Assembly (NCBI GenBank): GCA_022453515.1
Contig: JAJNNY010000035.1
Coordinates: 62,001-126,000, forward strand
DNA length: 64,000 bases
Reading direction: 5' to 3'
From: Astrocystis sublimbata
Lineage: Eukaryota; Ascomycota; Sordariomycetes; Xylariales; Xylariaceae
Shown: positions 36,043-47,175 of the stretch, piece by piece
Layout of the letters: each line of letters starts with the position of its first letter
Position numbering within the stretch: position 1 is the stretch's first letter
Translations under genes and position numbers: made by a program
The notes under the pieces: model-generated
Databases searched by the model: none
What the model was told of the DNA's origin: nothing
Seen by the model: only the letters and a program-made list of their open reading frames with translations

Positions 36043-36822
36043 ATGTCTTCCGCCTTCATCACTCGCCCGGCGCCCGACTTCAAGGCCACCACTCTCTTCC
36101 CTGGGGGTGAGTTCAAGGACATCTCCCTGTCCGACTACCTCGGCCAATGGTGAGTGGCTTCCCTTACCATCAATTGCTTGCTTGCATCCACGCCCGCCCT
36201 CTTGCTTGGATGGCAACTTTGAAGCTGTCAATACCTGAACCAACGCTAACCCACGGCCGCCCCGTCTCTCAGGGTCGTCCTCCTCTTCTACCCCATGGAC
36301 TTCACCTTCGTGTGCCCGACCGAGATCATCCAGTACAACGAAGCCCTTCCCCAGTTCCAGGCCATCAACACAACTGTCCTCGGCGTGTCGACCGACTCGC
36401 ACTTCTCCCACCTCGCCTGGACCCAGCGTCCACGCAAGGAAGGCGGCCTCGGCTCCGACTTGCAGCTCCCCCTTGTAGCGGACAAGTCGACGAAGATCAG
36501 CCGCAGCTACGGCGTGCTGCTCGAGGACCAGGGCGTCGCGCTGCGTGGCCTCTTCATCATTGATCCCAAGGGTGTGCTACGCCAGATCACGGTCAACGAC
36601 CTGCCTGTGGGCCGCGATGTCCAGGAGACACTGCGTCTGGTGGATGCCTTCCAGTTCACCGACGAGCACGGCGAGGTCTGTCCCGCGGGTTGGCAGCAGG
36701 GTGCCAAGACGATGAAGGCCGACCCCAAAGGCAGCCTCGAGTACTTCGCCGCTCAGAACGCTAATGGCCACGCTAACGGCAATGGCAACGGCAGGGAGCC
36801 CAAGCGCGCCCGCGTCGAGTAG
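36043..36822 (+). CDS. 2-Cys-type peroxiredoxin (AhpC/Prx6-like)
   Basis: Two exons, 36043-36149 and 36273-36822, give 218 residues. The peroxidatic cysteine is C50 in F-T-F-V-C-P-T-E; a second cysteine, C172 in E-V-C-P-A-G-W, sits where the resolving cysteine of typical 2-Cys enzymes lies. The protein reduces hydrogen and organic peroxides using thioredoxin or a similar donor. The first residues ([10 protein letters not shown]) resemble the Prx1/Prx6 N-terminus, and the linker is longer than in Tsa1, so subfamily is between Prx1 and AhpC-like. The C-terminal 25 residues are unusual: a run of Asn/Gly followed by R-E-P-K-R-A-R-V-E, a short basic patch that could act as a nuclear signal. The reading frame stays open beyond the TAG stop (see next entry). 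Confidence 0.93.
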
Positions 36823-37407
36823 AAACCAGAACCGGGATCCGCCTGTTGCCGCGAACCTGCGGGGAACTCAGATGATTCACATACCAGCCCTCCAGAATCT
36901 GTCGTGTCAATAGTGTCTGACTCGCCAGTAACGCTGGACTCGGCAATGACGACGGAAATTGATTCTCTACTAGAACGACTAGAAAAGTGGTAGCAAGCAC
37001 GACTAGAAGAAGCGGTAGACGATTCTACAGAATCTGACGTGTCAATAGTGTTTGACTCGCCAGGAAAGGTGGACTCGCCAGTGACGACAGAAATTGATTC
37101 TTTACCAGCACGACTAGAAAAATTGGGAGATGATTCTATACAAGAAGGACTAGAAAAGGCGGTAGATTATGAACAATATCGACTAGAAAAAGCGGTAGAT
37201 TATGAACAAGCACGACTCGAAAAAGCGATAGATGATTCTATACAAGAAGGACTAGAAAAGGCGGGAGTTGTTTCTAAACAAGAAGGACTAGAAAAGGCGG
37301 TTTGCAAGATAACTCTTCGAAAAGCAAAAGCGCGAAAGGTCAAGAGGGAACAGTGGGTGTTGACCAACCTTGCGTCGACACTGGACAAGGTGATGAGTGG
37401 ACCTTGA
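36823..37407 (+). other. In-frame repeat-rich open frame downstream of the peroxiredoxin stop
   Basis: Directly after the TAG at 36820-36822 the same frame stays open for 56 codons, meets one TAG at 36991-36993, then continues for 137 codons to a TGA at 37405-37407. No ATG lies near the start of either open piece, so it is not an independent gene by normal rules. Codon use is A/T-rich (CTA, GAA, AAA), unlike the GC-rich peroxiredoxin. The encoded sequence is acidic, Ser/Asp-rich at first, then heptad-like repeats containing L-E-K, and ends with a basic tail. It may be a relic exon, a readthrough extension, or a repeat inserted in the 3' UTR. Confidence 0.55.
36895..37320 (+). repeat. Nested direct repeats: 96-bp duplication and 33/36-bp tandem units
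   Basis: A 96-bp block at 36895-36990 recurs at 37030-37125 with no gaps and 13 mismatches by my count; starts are 135 bp (45 codons) apart. From 37111 to about 37310 a shorter unit recurs six times, each containing GACTAGAAAA or a variant, at spacings of 36, 33, 33, 36 and 36 bp. All spacings are multiples of three, so repetition preserves the reading frame. Confidence 0.8.
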
Positions 37408-38095
37408 GTTCTCCAACTCGTGCGGGGAATGCTCTACTCCCGAGCATGAGTGGCGAGAGTGGCATGCAAGCCATGGTGTTTAATATTTCTTTTACTCAAA
37501 AGCGGACTAGAGGATGGAAGGGTTAGCGGATTAGAGCCCTATGTAGAGTTAGACTTGCCTTCACCGGGCTGATTGATGCTCAGGAGTTGAGCTATAGAAA
37601 CAAGTGAAATGTTTACCCAAACCTTGGATCATATTCTGCTCAATCCCGTAATATCTATCGTGTCTACTCCCAAGTGCAGTGGTGCTTACTTACAATTGGG
37701 GAAACAGACCAGTCAGTGGTGGTGCAATGCGTGCACTAGCAGCACCTACATAGGCCGGCCCTTGTTAATTGAACCGATCCAGTGACAGCCCTGCAGTGCG
37801 ATGTCGCTGCGCTGTGAGGAGAGTGGAATTTTAGGTCAATAAGTACCTATGCGCAGCCAACCCTGAAATGTGACATACTCTTATTCAACCTCCGAAACTT
37901 TGAAATTCCGACCGGTCGGCATAACGTCTGTGAAGGTTTACTTACATGTGCATGCTCCAATGCCAACTGTGCGGCGTTTGACGATAGATCTAGAGCGGTA
38001 GGTAGGGAGGGGACAAATGATTCTACCACATATACGGACATAGCCCAGCATGGTCGCTTGTGAGAGATAAGATACCCAACTAGATATTTAATTAC
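37408..38095. other. Intergenic between repeat region and tRNA-modification gene
   Basis: No gene recognised. AT content rises toward the MOD5-like start, with TATTTAATTA just before the first ATG at 38096. Confidence 0.5.
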
Positions 38096-39766
38096 ATGCT
38101 CATCGCGAAGCTTCTGGTGCGGACCTCTCTCAGGAGATATTATTCGCAGACCACCTGCGCCTGCACAAGCACAGGCACAGGCACCATGGCCTCACTCATC
38201 AGGCCTGCGCCGCGCGAGCCGCTGGTGGCTGTCATCGGCACCACTGGCACGGGGAAATCTGACGTGAGTTCTTGACACAACAACTCACATACTCACTCGC
38301 ATGCAACATCCCATTCATTCATTCAGTTGCATCAATCCATCTAGTCAGCTTCTGACTCGAATTGCTAACGCCGCTGTAAATTACAGCTAGCAGTCGACCT
38401 AGCCCTCCGGTTCAACGGGGAGATCATCAACGCCGACGCTATGCAGATGTACCGTGGGCTGCCCGTCATCACGAACCAGCTCTCGCCCGCCGAGCAGCGC
38501 GGCGTGCCGCATCACCTGCTCGCGCAGATCGATGCGCTCGAGCCGACGTGGACGAATGGCCTTTTTGTCAGAGAGGCGAGACGGCTCATTGAGGAGATCC
38601 GTGGGAGGGGAAAGCTGCCGATTGTGGTGGGCGGCACGCTGTATTATGTGCATGCGCTGCTTTTTGGGGGGAACCTCATCAACGACAACACCTGCAAAGA
38701 GGGAGCAGATCATGGATATACCCACTTTTTGTCTCAGGAGGAGACGCGGTCGCAGTTCCCGATTCTGGAGCAGGACACGCCTGTCATTCTGGAGAGATTG
38801 CGAGAAGTCGACCCGGAAATGGCGGCGAGGTGGCATCCAGACGATAGGCGGAAGATCAAGCGGAGCTTGGAGATCTATCTTACGACGAGAAGGAAGGCGT
38901 CGGAGATTTACGCTGAGCAGCAAGAGGCGAAAGAGCAAAAGGAATTGGACGAGGACGATGCGAGGGGGCCGTGGGAGACGTTGGTCTTCTGGACGTACGC
39001 CGACGTCGAACCCTTGCGCGCGCGCCTGGGTAAGCGCGTTGATCGCATGGTGGACAATGGATTGATCGATGAGGTCCGGCTCTTGCATACGCGACTGCGC
39101 GAGTGTGAAGAAAGGGGTGAAGTTGTTGATCGCACAAGAGGGATCTGGCAGAGCATTGGGTTCAAGCAGATGGAAGCTTATCTTAATGGTGAGCTCGAGT
39201 TGAACCAAAACCGCGCAGAAACCGCAGAAACTACAGAAACGCCGAAGACACTGCAGAAGAAAAAAGATGAAGGGTTGGAAGAAATCAATATCGCGACGCG
39301 ACAATATGCGAGGTACCAACTGCGGTGGATCCGTCAGAGGACACTGAAGAACTTCAAAGAGCACGGCGCGATGGACTCGCTTTATCTCCTGGACAGCACG
39401 GACGCGGGGAAATTCGAAGAGAATGTGCTGAGCCCCGCGAAGGATATATGTGCGCAGTACCTCTCTGGCGAGGAAAGGCTGCTGCCGAAGGGGATGTCGG
39501 ATACCGCGAGGGAGGTTTTTGAGGCGTTTGAGAACGATAACGATGGGATGAAGACGACGGCGGAGAAATTCAAAGTCAAGAACTGCGAGTTGTGCGACAT
39601 GAGTCTGCCGACTGAGGACGCGTGGCAGAAGCACATCAATGGCAAGAAACATAAACGCAGCATGAAGATGAAGAAGAGGCTGGCTTTAGTGCCTGTTGAG
39701 GTGGAAACGACGTCTGAAAAGGAAGCTCTCGCGACGAGACCGGCTGTCGATGACAGCTTGAGCTAA
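38096..39766 (+). CDS. MOD5: tRNA dimethylallyltransferase (isopentenyltransferase)
   Basis: Two exons, 38096-38263 and 38387-39766, give 515 residues from the first ATG or 485 from an in-frame ATG at 38186. The enzyme transfers dimethylallyl from DMAPP to A37 of tRNAs reading UNN codons. Visible motifs are the P-loop G-T-T-G-T-G-K-S-D, N-A-D-A-M-Q-M-Y (the substrate-binding D-x-x-Q-x-Y block), G-G-T-L-Y-Y, and a C-terminal matrin-type finger C-E-L-C-x12-H-x5-H (about 456-480 of the long form), a feature of eukaryotic enzymes that binds the tRNA anticodon arm. The 30 residues between the two starts are basic, Arg/Ser-rich and lack acids, beginning M-L-I-A-K-L-L-V-R-T-S-L-R-R-Y-Y-S, a good mitochondrial presequence. 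As in yeast MOD5, two starts could produce mitochondrial and cytosolic/nuclear forms. Confidence 0.95.
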
Positions 39767-40151
39767 AACTACCAACTTACTTGAAAGCTACCACTCGGCA
39801 AGAGGAGCGCTTCTCACGGATGTCCACCGCGACGGTGCACACATGAGGGTTGAAGCGCTTACGATTGCGCCTATGATGCCACTTTATGTCTCACGCGTAC
39901 CATAGCTGAGAGTACCTCCGCAGATACCAACTTGACTGGAGACACTCAATCCTCGACTGATGCGAGGAGTATGCTACAAAGTCGATCAAGACACATGAAC
40001 CGCGTCAACACCACTGGTCGCATCAGCTTACATTGAGCCGTCAACATACCGGTTTACCTACGGTACTACTGGATAATGTACGATTTAATCGTACTCCATT
40101 TCTACCACAACGGCTCTCCGGCGTATCTTCGCGAAAGAACCGAATCTGCTC
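39767..40151. other. Short intergenic region
   Basis: 3' flanks of two convergent genes (tRNA modifier and GH43 enzyme). Nothing recognised. Confidence 0.5.
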
Positions 40152-42126
40152 CTAATCCTCATCGAACAACTCTAGTGCATCTACCTCAATCTTGTGCCCT
40201 GTTCATTCACAGATTGTCAGCGATGATTACAGACCTCTGGCAATAACACAGCGCATCGCCCTCCAAGAAGATATGAGACTTACCCTCGCCACCAATTACT
40301 CCAACCATGACCGTATTGGCATCGCCCTGTCGCAACTTCAACTGCACAGCTGTCGAATCATGGTATCCAGCGCGCGAGTTGAGGCTCGAGATGTTAACTG
40401 CCGGGCCATCGTTGACGATCACGTAGGCATCGGTAGCTGTAAACAATAACAGACATCTATTTTAGCGGATCATCTCACAGTATCTAAGACTTCAGGCTTG
40501 AGAAGCAAGGATCTTACCTTCCGGGTCATCGACCCTGTAATGGAAAGAGACCCATTGCAGGGCTCCAGTGCCTGTTACATTGCGGAACGTCACCTCATCC
40601 GCCTCGTCGCTCCGAGCAGAAAGTACGGCACGATCCGCCGCGTAGCGCTTGAAGGTTGATGGATACGACACGACGCCGGTCTTGACGTCGACTTTCCACA
40701 TCGGGTGGTAGTCGAGCTGGACTGTTTTCGCTCTGCGGCATTGTCAGACGTGATCTACTACTGGAACCCCAAGGATTTAAGGGAATATGTCGCAATAATT
40801 ACCCGGCATTGATATTCATCGGCACCCAGACATAGTTCGAGGCAGCGCCTCCTTTCGAGTCCCACGCATCGCCCATGTATATGTATGTCGTCTTCTGCGA
40901 CCCGGCGATCGTGAGCTCGTGGGTGTTTTGCGAGCCGTATGTTTTTTCGCTTTGTGGGGCGACTGTGTTGGTGTTTGAAACGTCAATTCTCAATCGACTA
41001 CGAGGATGCGAGATACTCATATGGCGACTTTGGAATGGGATGGGTGAAAGCGACTTACTATCAGATCCCCCAGTCCACGGCCCGGCTAGCGAGTTCGCCC
41101 AGAAGACTTTGTTCGGGTTCGCGCGGTACCCTGTCTTTCCGGAGACAATGAGGAAGTACACGCCGTCGGCCTTGACGATGCCGGGGGCTTCGTAGGCGCC
41201 GGCGCCTATCCGCTCATTCCGTGTCAGTCTACTCAATTGGCTATGACATGTTGAATTCAATCAAGGACTTACGCAAGTCCGAGACCTTTTCGCCTAGTTT
41301 CCCGTCTGCGTTGATGCGGTTGATTTGCACGATGTTGTGGTCCGCGCTCGTCAGGAGGTACCATGTGTCTGAATATCAGGCACATGTATGTCAGTTATCT
41401 ATTTCCGGCTGGTTGAGGATGTTTAAATGCGCTGTGTATGTACTTACTCGAAGCATCATCAAAGAACATCCCGGTGTCCGAGTAGCTTTTGGACAGGCCT
41501 TAGTTAGCATTTGCAACGCGCCTCAGTTTCAAAGAAAGAACTGTACGGCAATTCCATTTCCCACTTACGTATAGTCACTCGGTGGAATATGGACCTTGGC
41601 GCTCGTCCCATAGCCCCCGATGAACTGGCTTGATTTCAGGGATAGCACGTAGCGGTCTTGTTGGCCAAAGAGCTATGCGATCATTTCATCAGCCGGTACC
41701 TAATATTCAGTCCCATGTGCGCCAAGCACAGCGACGCATGCGGATCTAGACATACCCAGAAACTTCCATTCGGCTTCGCGATCTTAGGCCGCCACATCCC
41801 AGACACAGCATTCGCCTGCTTCCCCTCGTTCTTCCAGTTGACCAGGTCGGGCGACGAGTACATCAAAGGCGTCTGGTCTGCCACACACACACACATACAT
41901 ACATCGTCAGCATAGCAGGGAAAACTCCCTAAGCTTGAGGTAATTACTTACTGATGGAATTATGTCCGACCCAGTAGTACGTGTCGCCGCGCAACACGAC
42001 GCCGCCCCCGTGCGCGTCGATCTTGTTCCCGTCTGTGTCGTACCAGACGGCGCCGGGGGCGATCCACGACGCGCCGAGGGCGAGGGGCAGGAGGCTGCTT
42101 AGGAGGAAGGTGGTGGGGAGGAGCAT
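40152..42126 (-). CDS. Secreted GH43-family glycosidase (exo-1,3-beta-galactanase-like)
   Basis: Ten exons on the minus strand: 42126-41952, 41877-41756, 41672-41569, 41485-41448, 41368-41273, 41205-41059, 40962-40803, 40732-40518, 40436-40284 and 40198-40152. They give 418 residues, every phase consistent. A signal peptide (M-L-L-P-T-T-F-L-L-S-S, cleaved after about L-A-L-G-A) precedes a five-bladed GH43 domain: A-P-G-A-V-W-Y-D at the start, H-G-G-G-V, M-Y-S-S-P-D-L-V-N-W, Y-S-D-T-G-M-F, G-A-Y-E-A-P-G and S-Q-N-T-H-E-L. A beta-rich C-terminal module of about 110 residues resembles CBM35. The pattern matches subfamily 24, side-chain-bypassing beta-1,3-galactanases acting on arabinogalactan. 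In the Phanerochaete enzyme of that subfamily a Glu in the Y-E-A-P-G position is thought to be the acid and a Gln the unusual base, as far as I recall; both are present here. Such high intron number is unusual in this window. Confidence 0.85.
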
Positions 42127-45100
42127 TTTGTTTGTGGAGGTTACTGGTCGGATCACGATGTCACTGATTGTGTTTATCGCTTGCGACTGAGGAATGGCGA
42201 CGGTGAATAATTATGCCTCAGATGTTCACATAGAAGCTCACCTGTGATTATTGAAAAGCGGCGCGTTTGGACAATTTGTAGATCGTCGGTTCGGTTGCTA
42301 TATCATTCGGTCTCTTATAGTCCCACTCGGTGCGAGTTGTCGCGAGCGAGCCGCGGGGCGGCGGGTAAAATCGCAACGGCGGCCTGTGCTTGTCGCGTTG
42401 GCTCCGCGTCCGGTTATAGAAATAGGTCAACATGGGTAATAAAATGAAGTCCGTAGTATGTAATGGCCCAGGACTTGTGTGTGAATTGAGTTGCTTTGTG
42501 TGTGGTTTTGTTGAACGTGGTAAATGTGTGTTTGTTTATCCCGTGCAACAATCTACCTCTGCAAAGGCTAAGCATCATCACCTGAGGACATTAATAGCCT
42601 CGTCAGTTTGAAGTCGCGTTCAATTACGTAGGAGCTGAAGTCGGTGGAATTGTTGCTCTAGGTTACCTTGGACTTTCAATCATTATCTTTGTCTCTTATC
42701 GTTTCCAGGGGGAAACCCCCTGCGAAGTAGTCATGTAACGAAATAAGACTGCAGCTCTATACCGCTACATTATCAAAGATAGAACGTTATCAACACGGAG
42801 AGTCGACCGTCTGCAGCCGCTCATATACGGAGCCGTGATAATTCCGGAAAATCCGTCATTGGCGAAGAAGGACAGTCAAGACAATACACTGTATACAAAA
42901 AGGTGTTGTTGGCTTTGATAGTCAAGTGTAGCGTTTGCAAAGCTAATAATAAAATCACCAGGCGTGGTGTGTATACAGCGTTCGATAGTTTTCGACAATG
43001 TCATATGTAAGTGAAAAGTTAAAGACAGCAGGAGGTCCTTGGCTTCTTGTGACATCAAGGTGATAGAATTGTAAAACACAACAGGATTGCGTAAAGGATT
43101 GTTGGCCAGCGGAGTAGGTCACATTTAAACTGACTATCTGAAAAAAGAAAAGATCGGAGGGCTCAAGGCGGACTCAGCCCTCGGCCGGAAAACTAATGCG
43201 TTGTTTCTCACTACATACTATATACACCTCACCACTAACGTGGTATAGAGGGGACGTCAGGAAGCAATGCTAGTCTGCGGGATTTCATATGGATGATACA
43301 TAGGCAAGCACTCGGCGAGGCTATCGTATCAACGAATGGTCGGGAATGATGGGAGATCTTGCAACCCGATCTGAAATGCGGAACTCTCTCGGGACTGTAA
43401 TCGCCCGGACAGCTGGACAAGGCAGCAACGCTGCATTATGTTACCCTCAGATATCTAATCACAACAATAGAGTCCAGTTTTATTAGGTTGGAGTATCTTT
43501 AAGATCATGCCGGCATCTCATGTAGGCATTGAGATGCCGTTTCAGTATTTTCAAATTATGAAGGGAAATGTTATCACTTGTTTAAATCAATATCACTACA
43601 AAGACTTCAGTATTCTGCCCCTTCCTCGCATTTTGAAGCGATCACAACTATAGCTTGAACTATCATTACGTACTAGTTTGATGTCGGCGTGTATATTATC
43701 GACGGTGGGTTCAGCTTCACTTCCAGTAGCTTCGGGATTGCCGTTTCGTGCCTGCCTAATCGAGTGACCCATTAAAAGCAATAACAGCTATGCTATCTGG
43801 GAGCTACGAGACGTGGCAAAGTATCTGCCATCGAATTAGGAAATCTTGAAAACTAATCGAGGCGACTGAAGCCTTACTTCTGCTTAAAGTGAGTATGTGG
43901 CTCCTTCGTGCTAGTGTAAAGAAGCCCAACCTCGATGGTTCTCCGACCAGCAGCTTCCCTGCCCATCAATCATGATGAGTCAACTAAACATCACGTTATT
44001 GTTGACACCCTGATAAGGCGCGCGTACAACGAAATGGATTACATGCAACTCATCCCCTGGGGCCTGAGGCAATCGTATTTGTGTGTTGCATAGGGTATCC
44101 GTTGCACAATCGGCGACTTTTCAACGTATTAGAGATGTTGTCAGCGTTTATAACACCACTTCGATGTCATCGGTGATCACATAGGCTGGGACATGGGAGG
44201 ATTGGAAAACGACGTTAAACCAAATGTCTCACCTGAAATCAAATCAGTATTACATCCTGGAGAGATAGATACTTGGCTGTGTAGCCTTGGGTTTTAGTGC
44301 CGCAGCTGGGATCGAGATTCTCGGCGAGTAGTGTTGCACCGAGAATATGCAAAAGTCCGGAAGCGAGGACGTCGCATTGCAGATGCATGGATACAGAACT
44401 ACAACGCTCGTGTTTGCGGGTCAGATGGAAGGTGATGAACTTGGTTTAGAAGCAGCGCCGTTGACGGGGTATGTAACACTTCCTTCTGTCTTTCCAGGGG
44501 AAGACCCTGAAAGCTGAAAGCCCACATAAGCGGCCCGTCGGGCAAACGATGGAGTCGATGTTCGGGGTTGTTGATCAATAGCCTTAAACATCTTAGCCTT
44601 ATGACAATCTCCCATGGGGAACTTAACTGGAGATTTACGCCGCTGACTGAATCTGTAACAAAAGTCCGCACTAAGCTTGATGAATGCTATACTTCGCAAT
44701 TAATTTTGCCTGGTATTCGCGCAGTCGCATTCCCGATTACGGTCAAGCGAACGATTTCGGGAATAATCAGTTGTATGCGGCACGCATGTTTTGCTTGCAA
44801 CGTGAGTGCACATGAGCAGATATCCTACACGGATGTTTCTGCCCACGATCCTACATTACGACATACGTCAAAATCAAGCATTCCGACGCGATGCAGTGTA
44901 ACCCCCTCATGGCGCGATCTGGTCATTAAGAGCCCAAGATGTCAGTACATTCGGCGCGAGAGGGGAGCTATTGCAGACTCGGGAATGTCAATATTATCGC
45001 GATATCTTCTATGCTATACACTTGTAGTGTTACCCCATGGCTCCAATTTAATACATGTAAGATCAATTACAACTACTGGATCGCATCGCTGCTTGTTAGC

Positions 45101-45989
45101 CCTTTGAATACCCCACGTTCGACAGCGCTGACGTTTGGTGAATCGAGTTGACTAAATTCAAGAACATCCCTATAAGCCACTCATTCAATGTGCGCACGTC
45201 CAAAATAGGCAAGAATGAGTGCTTCACGAGTTGTTCGATTTTCTAATCTGGCGCGCTGTCCGCGACGCCTAGTTTCGTCATTGGTTGACGTCTTGCTGCT
45301 TTGTGCGGTCGCAGCGTAGGAACACCACCCCACACAGCGAACCAATGACCATCATCGCAGGAAAATATATATTAACAAAACAAGGTGCACCCTTGTTGCG
45401 AGCACTAGGACACCGACGACGCAAACTATCATCGTTCACGATTTATTATCACGGCCATTATAGGTCGTCGAACGCAGTTGACCAATTGCCAATTTGGTTT
45501 GTCAAAGATTGTGCAAGCGATACAGAGATGATCAGCATCCGCGTTTGGCACAGCTTGCGATGGTGTATATCGGTCGAAGTTGAGGCTAGGACATGAATGC
45601 TCGTCACCCTGTTGCTTAGCGTTGAGTAGGACTGAACCACCATGGTGCGTGGACGATCACACAAGGGAGTGCTACACTCCATTCAGGTGCTCGAATTGCT
45701 ATACCCTAACGTTAACCCTAACGTTAAGCTTCATGCCGAGCGACATCATGAATTGCGAGCGTGGGGAGACTTTGGGGTCTGGTAGCTATATTCAGCGCAA
45801 TGAACGTCATCTCAAAGGAAGCCAGCTAATTAGTCTATGTTGATATAAGATGCAGGCGGCAAAAGAAGCGGACATATATACGCCGTACGCAGCCCGGTTT
45901 ATGCTGAATCTTTTCCAGAACATCTTCTCTTCCACTATAGTCTACCACATAATACATATCTCGTTTCTGTACCAACAGACCCATTCATC
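42127..45989. other. 3.9-kb gene-poor region
   Basis: The largest empty stretch. Its left end (42290-42420) is GC-rich promoter of the GH43 gene, containing GCGAGCGAGCCGCGG. No open frame carries a recognisable domain. The word CCCTAACGTTAA occurs twice in tandem at 45704-45727. The right end is the aquaporin promoter. Confidence 0.45.
45875..45880 (+). promoter_or_regulatory. TATA-like element of aquaporin gene
   Basis: CATATATAC lies about 115 bp before the ATG at 45990, in a purine-rich setting; plausible core promoter. Confidence 0.4.
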
Positions 45990-47175
45990 ATGAACCCCAC
46001 TCATAACGACAGTCACATTCGCTTCCGCGGAGGCCAAGGCGACGCCGACAACAGCGAACATGATCCCGCAGACAGCAGGCACCGCCGCATACTGGACAGG
46101 ATCCCCCTCGACTACAAGAACCATTTTGTTGCAGCTATCGGCGAGTTCGTTGGGACCTTCATGTTCTTACTTTTTGCCTTCGGAGGTACTCATGTCGTCA
46201 ACACGGCTCCGGCGGAAGGTCAGCCCGATGACCTTTCTGCGAACTCGCCTAGACTCATGTTCATCAGTCTCTCGTTCGGCCTTAGTCTAATTGTCAATGC
46301 ATCAGTCTTCTACAGAATCACCGGGGGTCTTTTCAACCCTGCTGTCGCCATTGGCTTCATGTCTATAGGGGCTGTTGGGCCCGTGCGTGGAGCAATCATC
46401 ATCGTCAGCCAACTGCTGGGTAGCACTGCGGCTGCTGGCTTGCTTTTGGCTTTACTTCCTGGGAGCCTGAATGTCACAACTGAGCTCGGCGGAGATGCCT
46501 CGGTCGTCCAGGGTTTATTCATCGAGGTTGTCCTCACTGCGCAACTTGTCTTCACGATTCTCATGCTCGCGGTCGAGAAACACAGAGGTACCTACATGGC
46601 ACCCCTCGGTATTGGTCTTTCACTATTCATCACTCAACTCATGTAAGTGCCCCTATGACCAGTTCAATATGTCCGACAGTCGAGACGTAGTCGGCCAGTA
46701 CGGAGTGATTTCCTTGCCTGAAGCTAACACATGCCGTCCTAATAGGGGTGTATATTACACGGGTGGAAGCGTCAATCCCGCACGATCTTTCGGTCCGGCC
46801 GTTGCCACCAAATCATTCCCTACATACCATTGGATCTACTTCGTGGGTCCAATCCTAGGCGCCCTGATCGCATCGGCCTTCTACAAGTCCATCAAGATCC
46901 TTGACTACGAGACTGTGAACCCGGGTCAAGATGACAAAGGACCCAAAAAGCGAAACGACTCCGTCTCCGATGAATCGGTATACAGAACTCGTGTTGAGAT
47001 CCCTCAGTACCGCAAGGGCAGCAACGCGGGAACTTTCACAACCCAGGGCGCCCCTATCAGCAGGGTCACTACGAAGGCCGGCTCCTATACCGAAGGCCCC
47101 AACATGGAAGCCGTTCGCCGCCCGTCAGCTGCCCCTGTCTTGACTGGAGATTCCTACCGACAAGCCACTCAATGA
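45990..47175 (+). CDS. Aquaporin / MIP family channel
   Basis: Two exons, 45990-46642 and 46746-47175, give 360 residues. Residues 1-42 are a hydrophilic cytosolic tail. Six membrane helices follow, with the two pore half-helices marked by N-P-A at 116-118 (G-L-F-N-P-A-V-A) and N-P-A at 228-230 followed by the selectivity arginine R231. The exon junction falls just before the second NPA. The C-terminal tail of about 90 residues is rich in Ser, Thr and basic residues and could be phosphorylated. The loop residues after the second NPA (A-R-S-F-G-P) are the water-channel form rather than the N-x-A-R-D form of aquaglyceroporins such as Fps1, so water is the likelier substrate; this is inference. 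Confidence 0.92.

Noticed and set aside
38399..39652. A 417-codon minus-strand open frame over the tRNA dimethylallyltransferase gene
   Set aside because: It is the antisense of a conserved gene with clear motifs; its Arg/Leu-rich composition is the mirror of that gene.
45345..45596. 83-codon plus-strand frame in the large gap
   Set aside because: No family similarity and no supporting signals.
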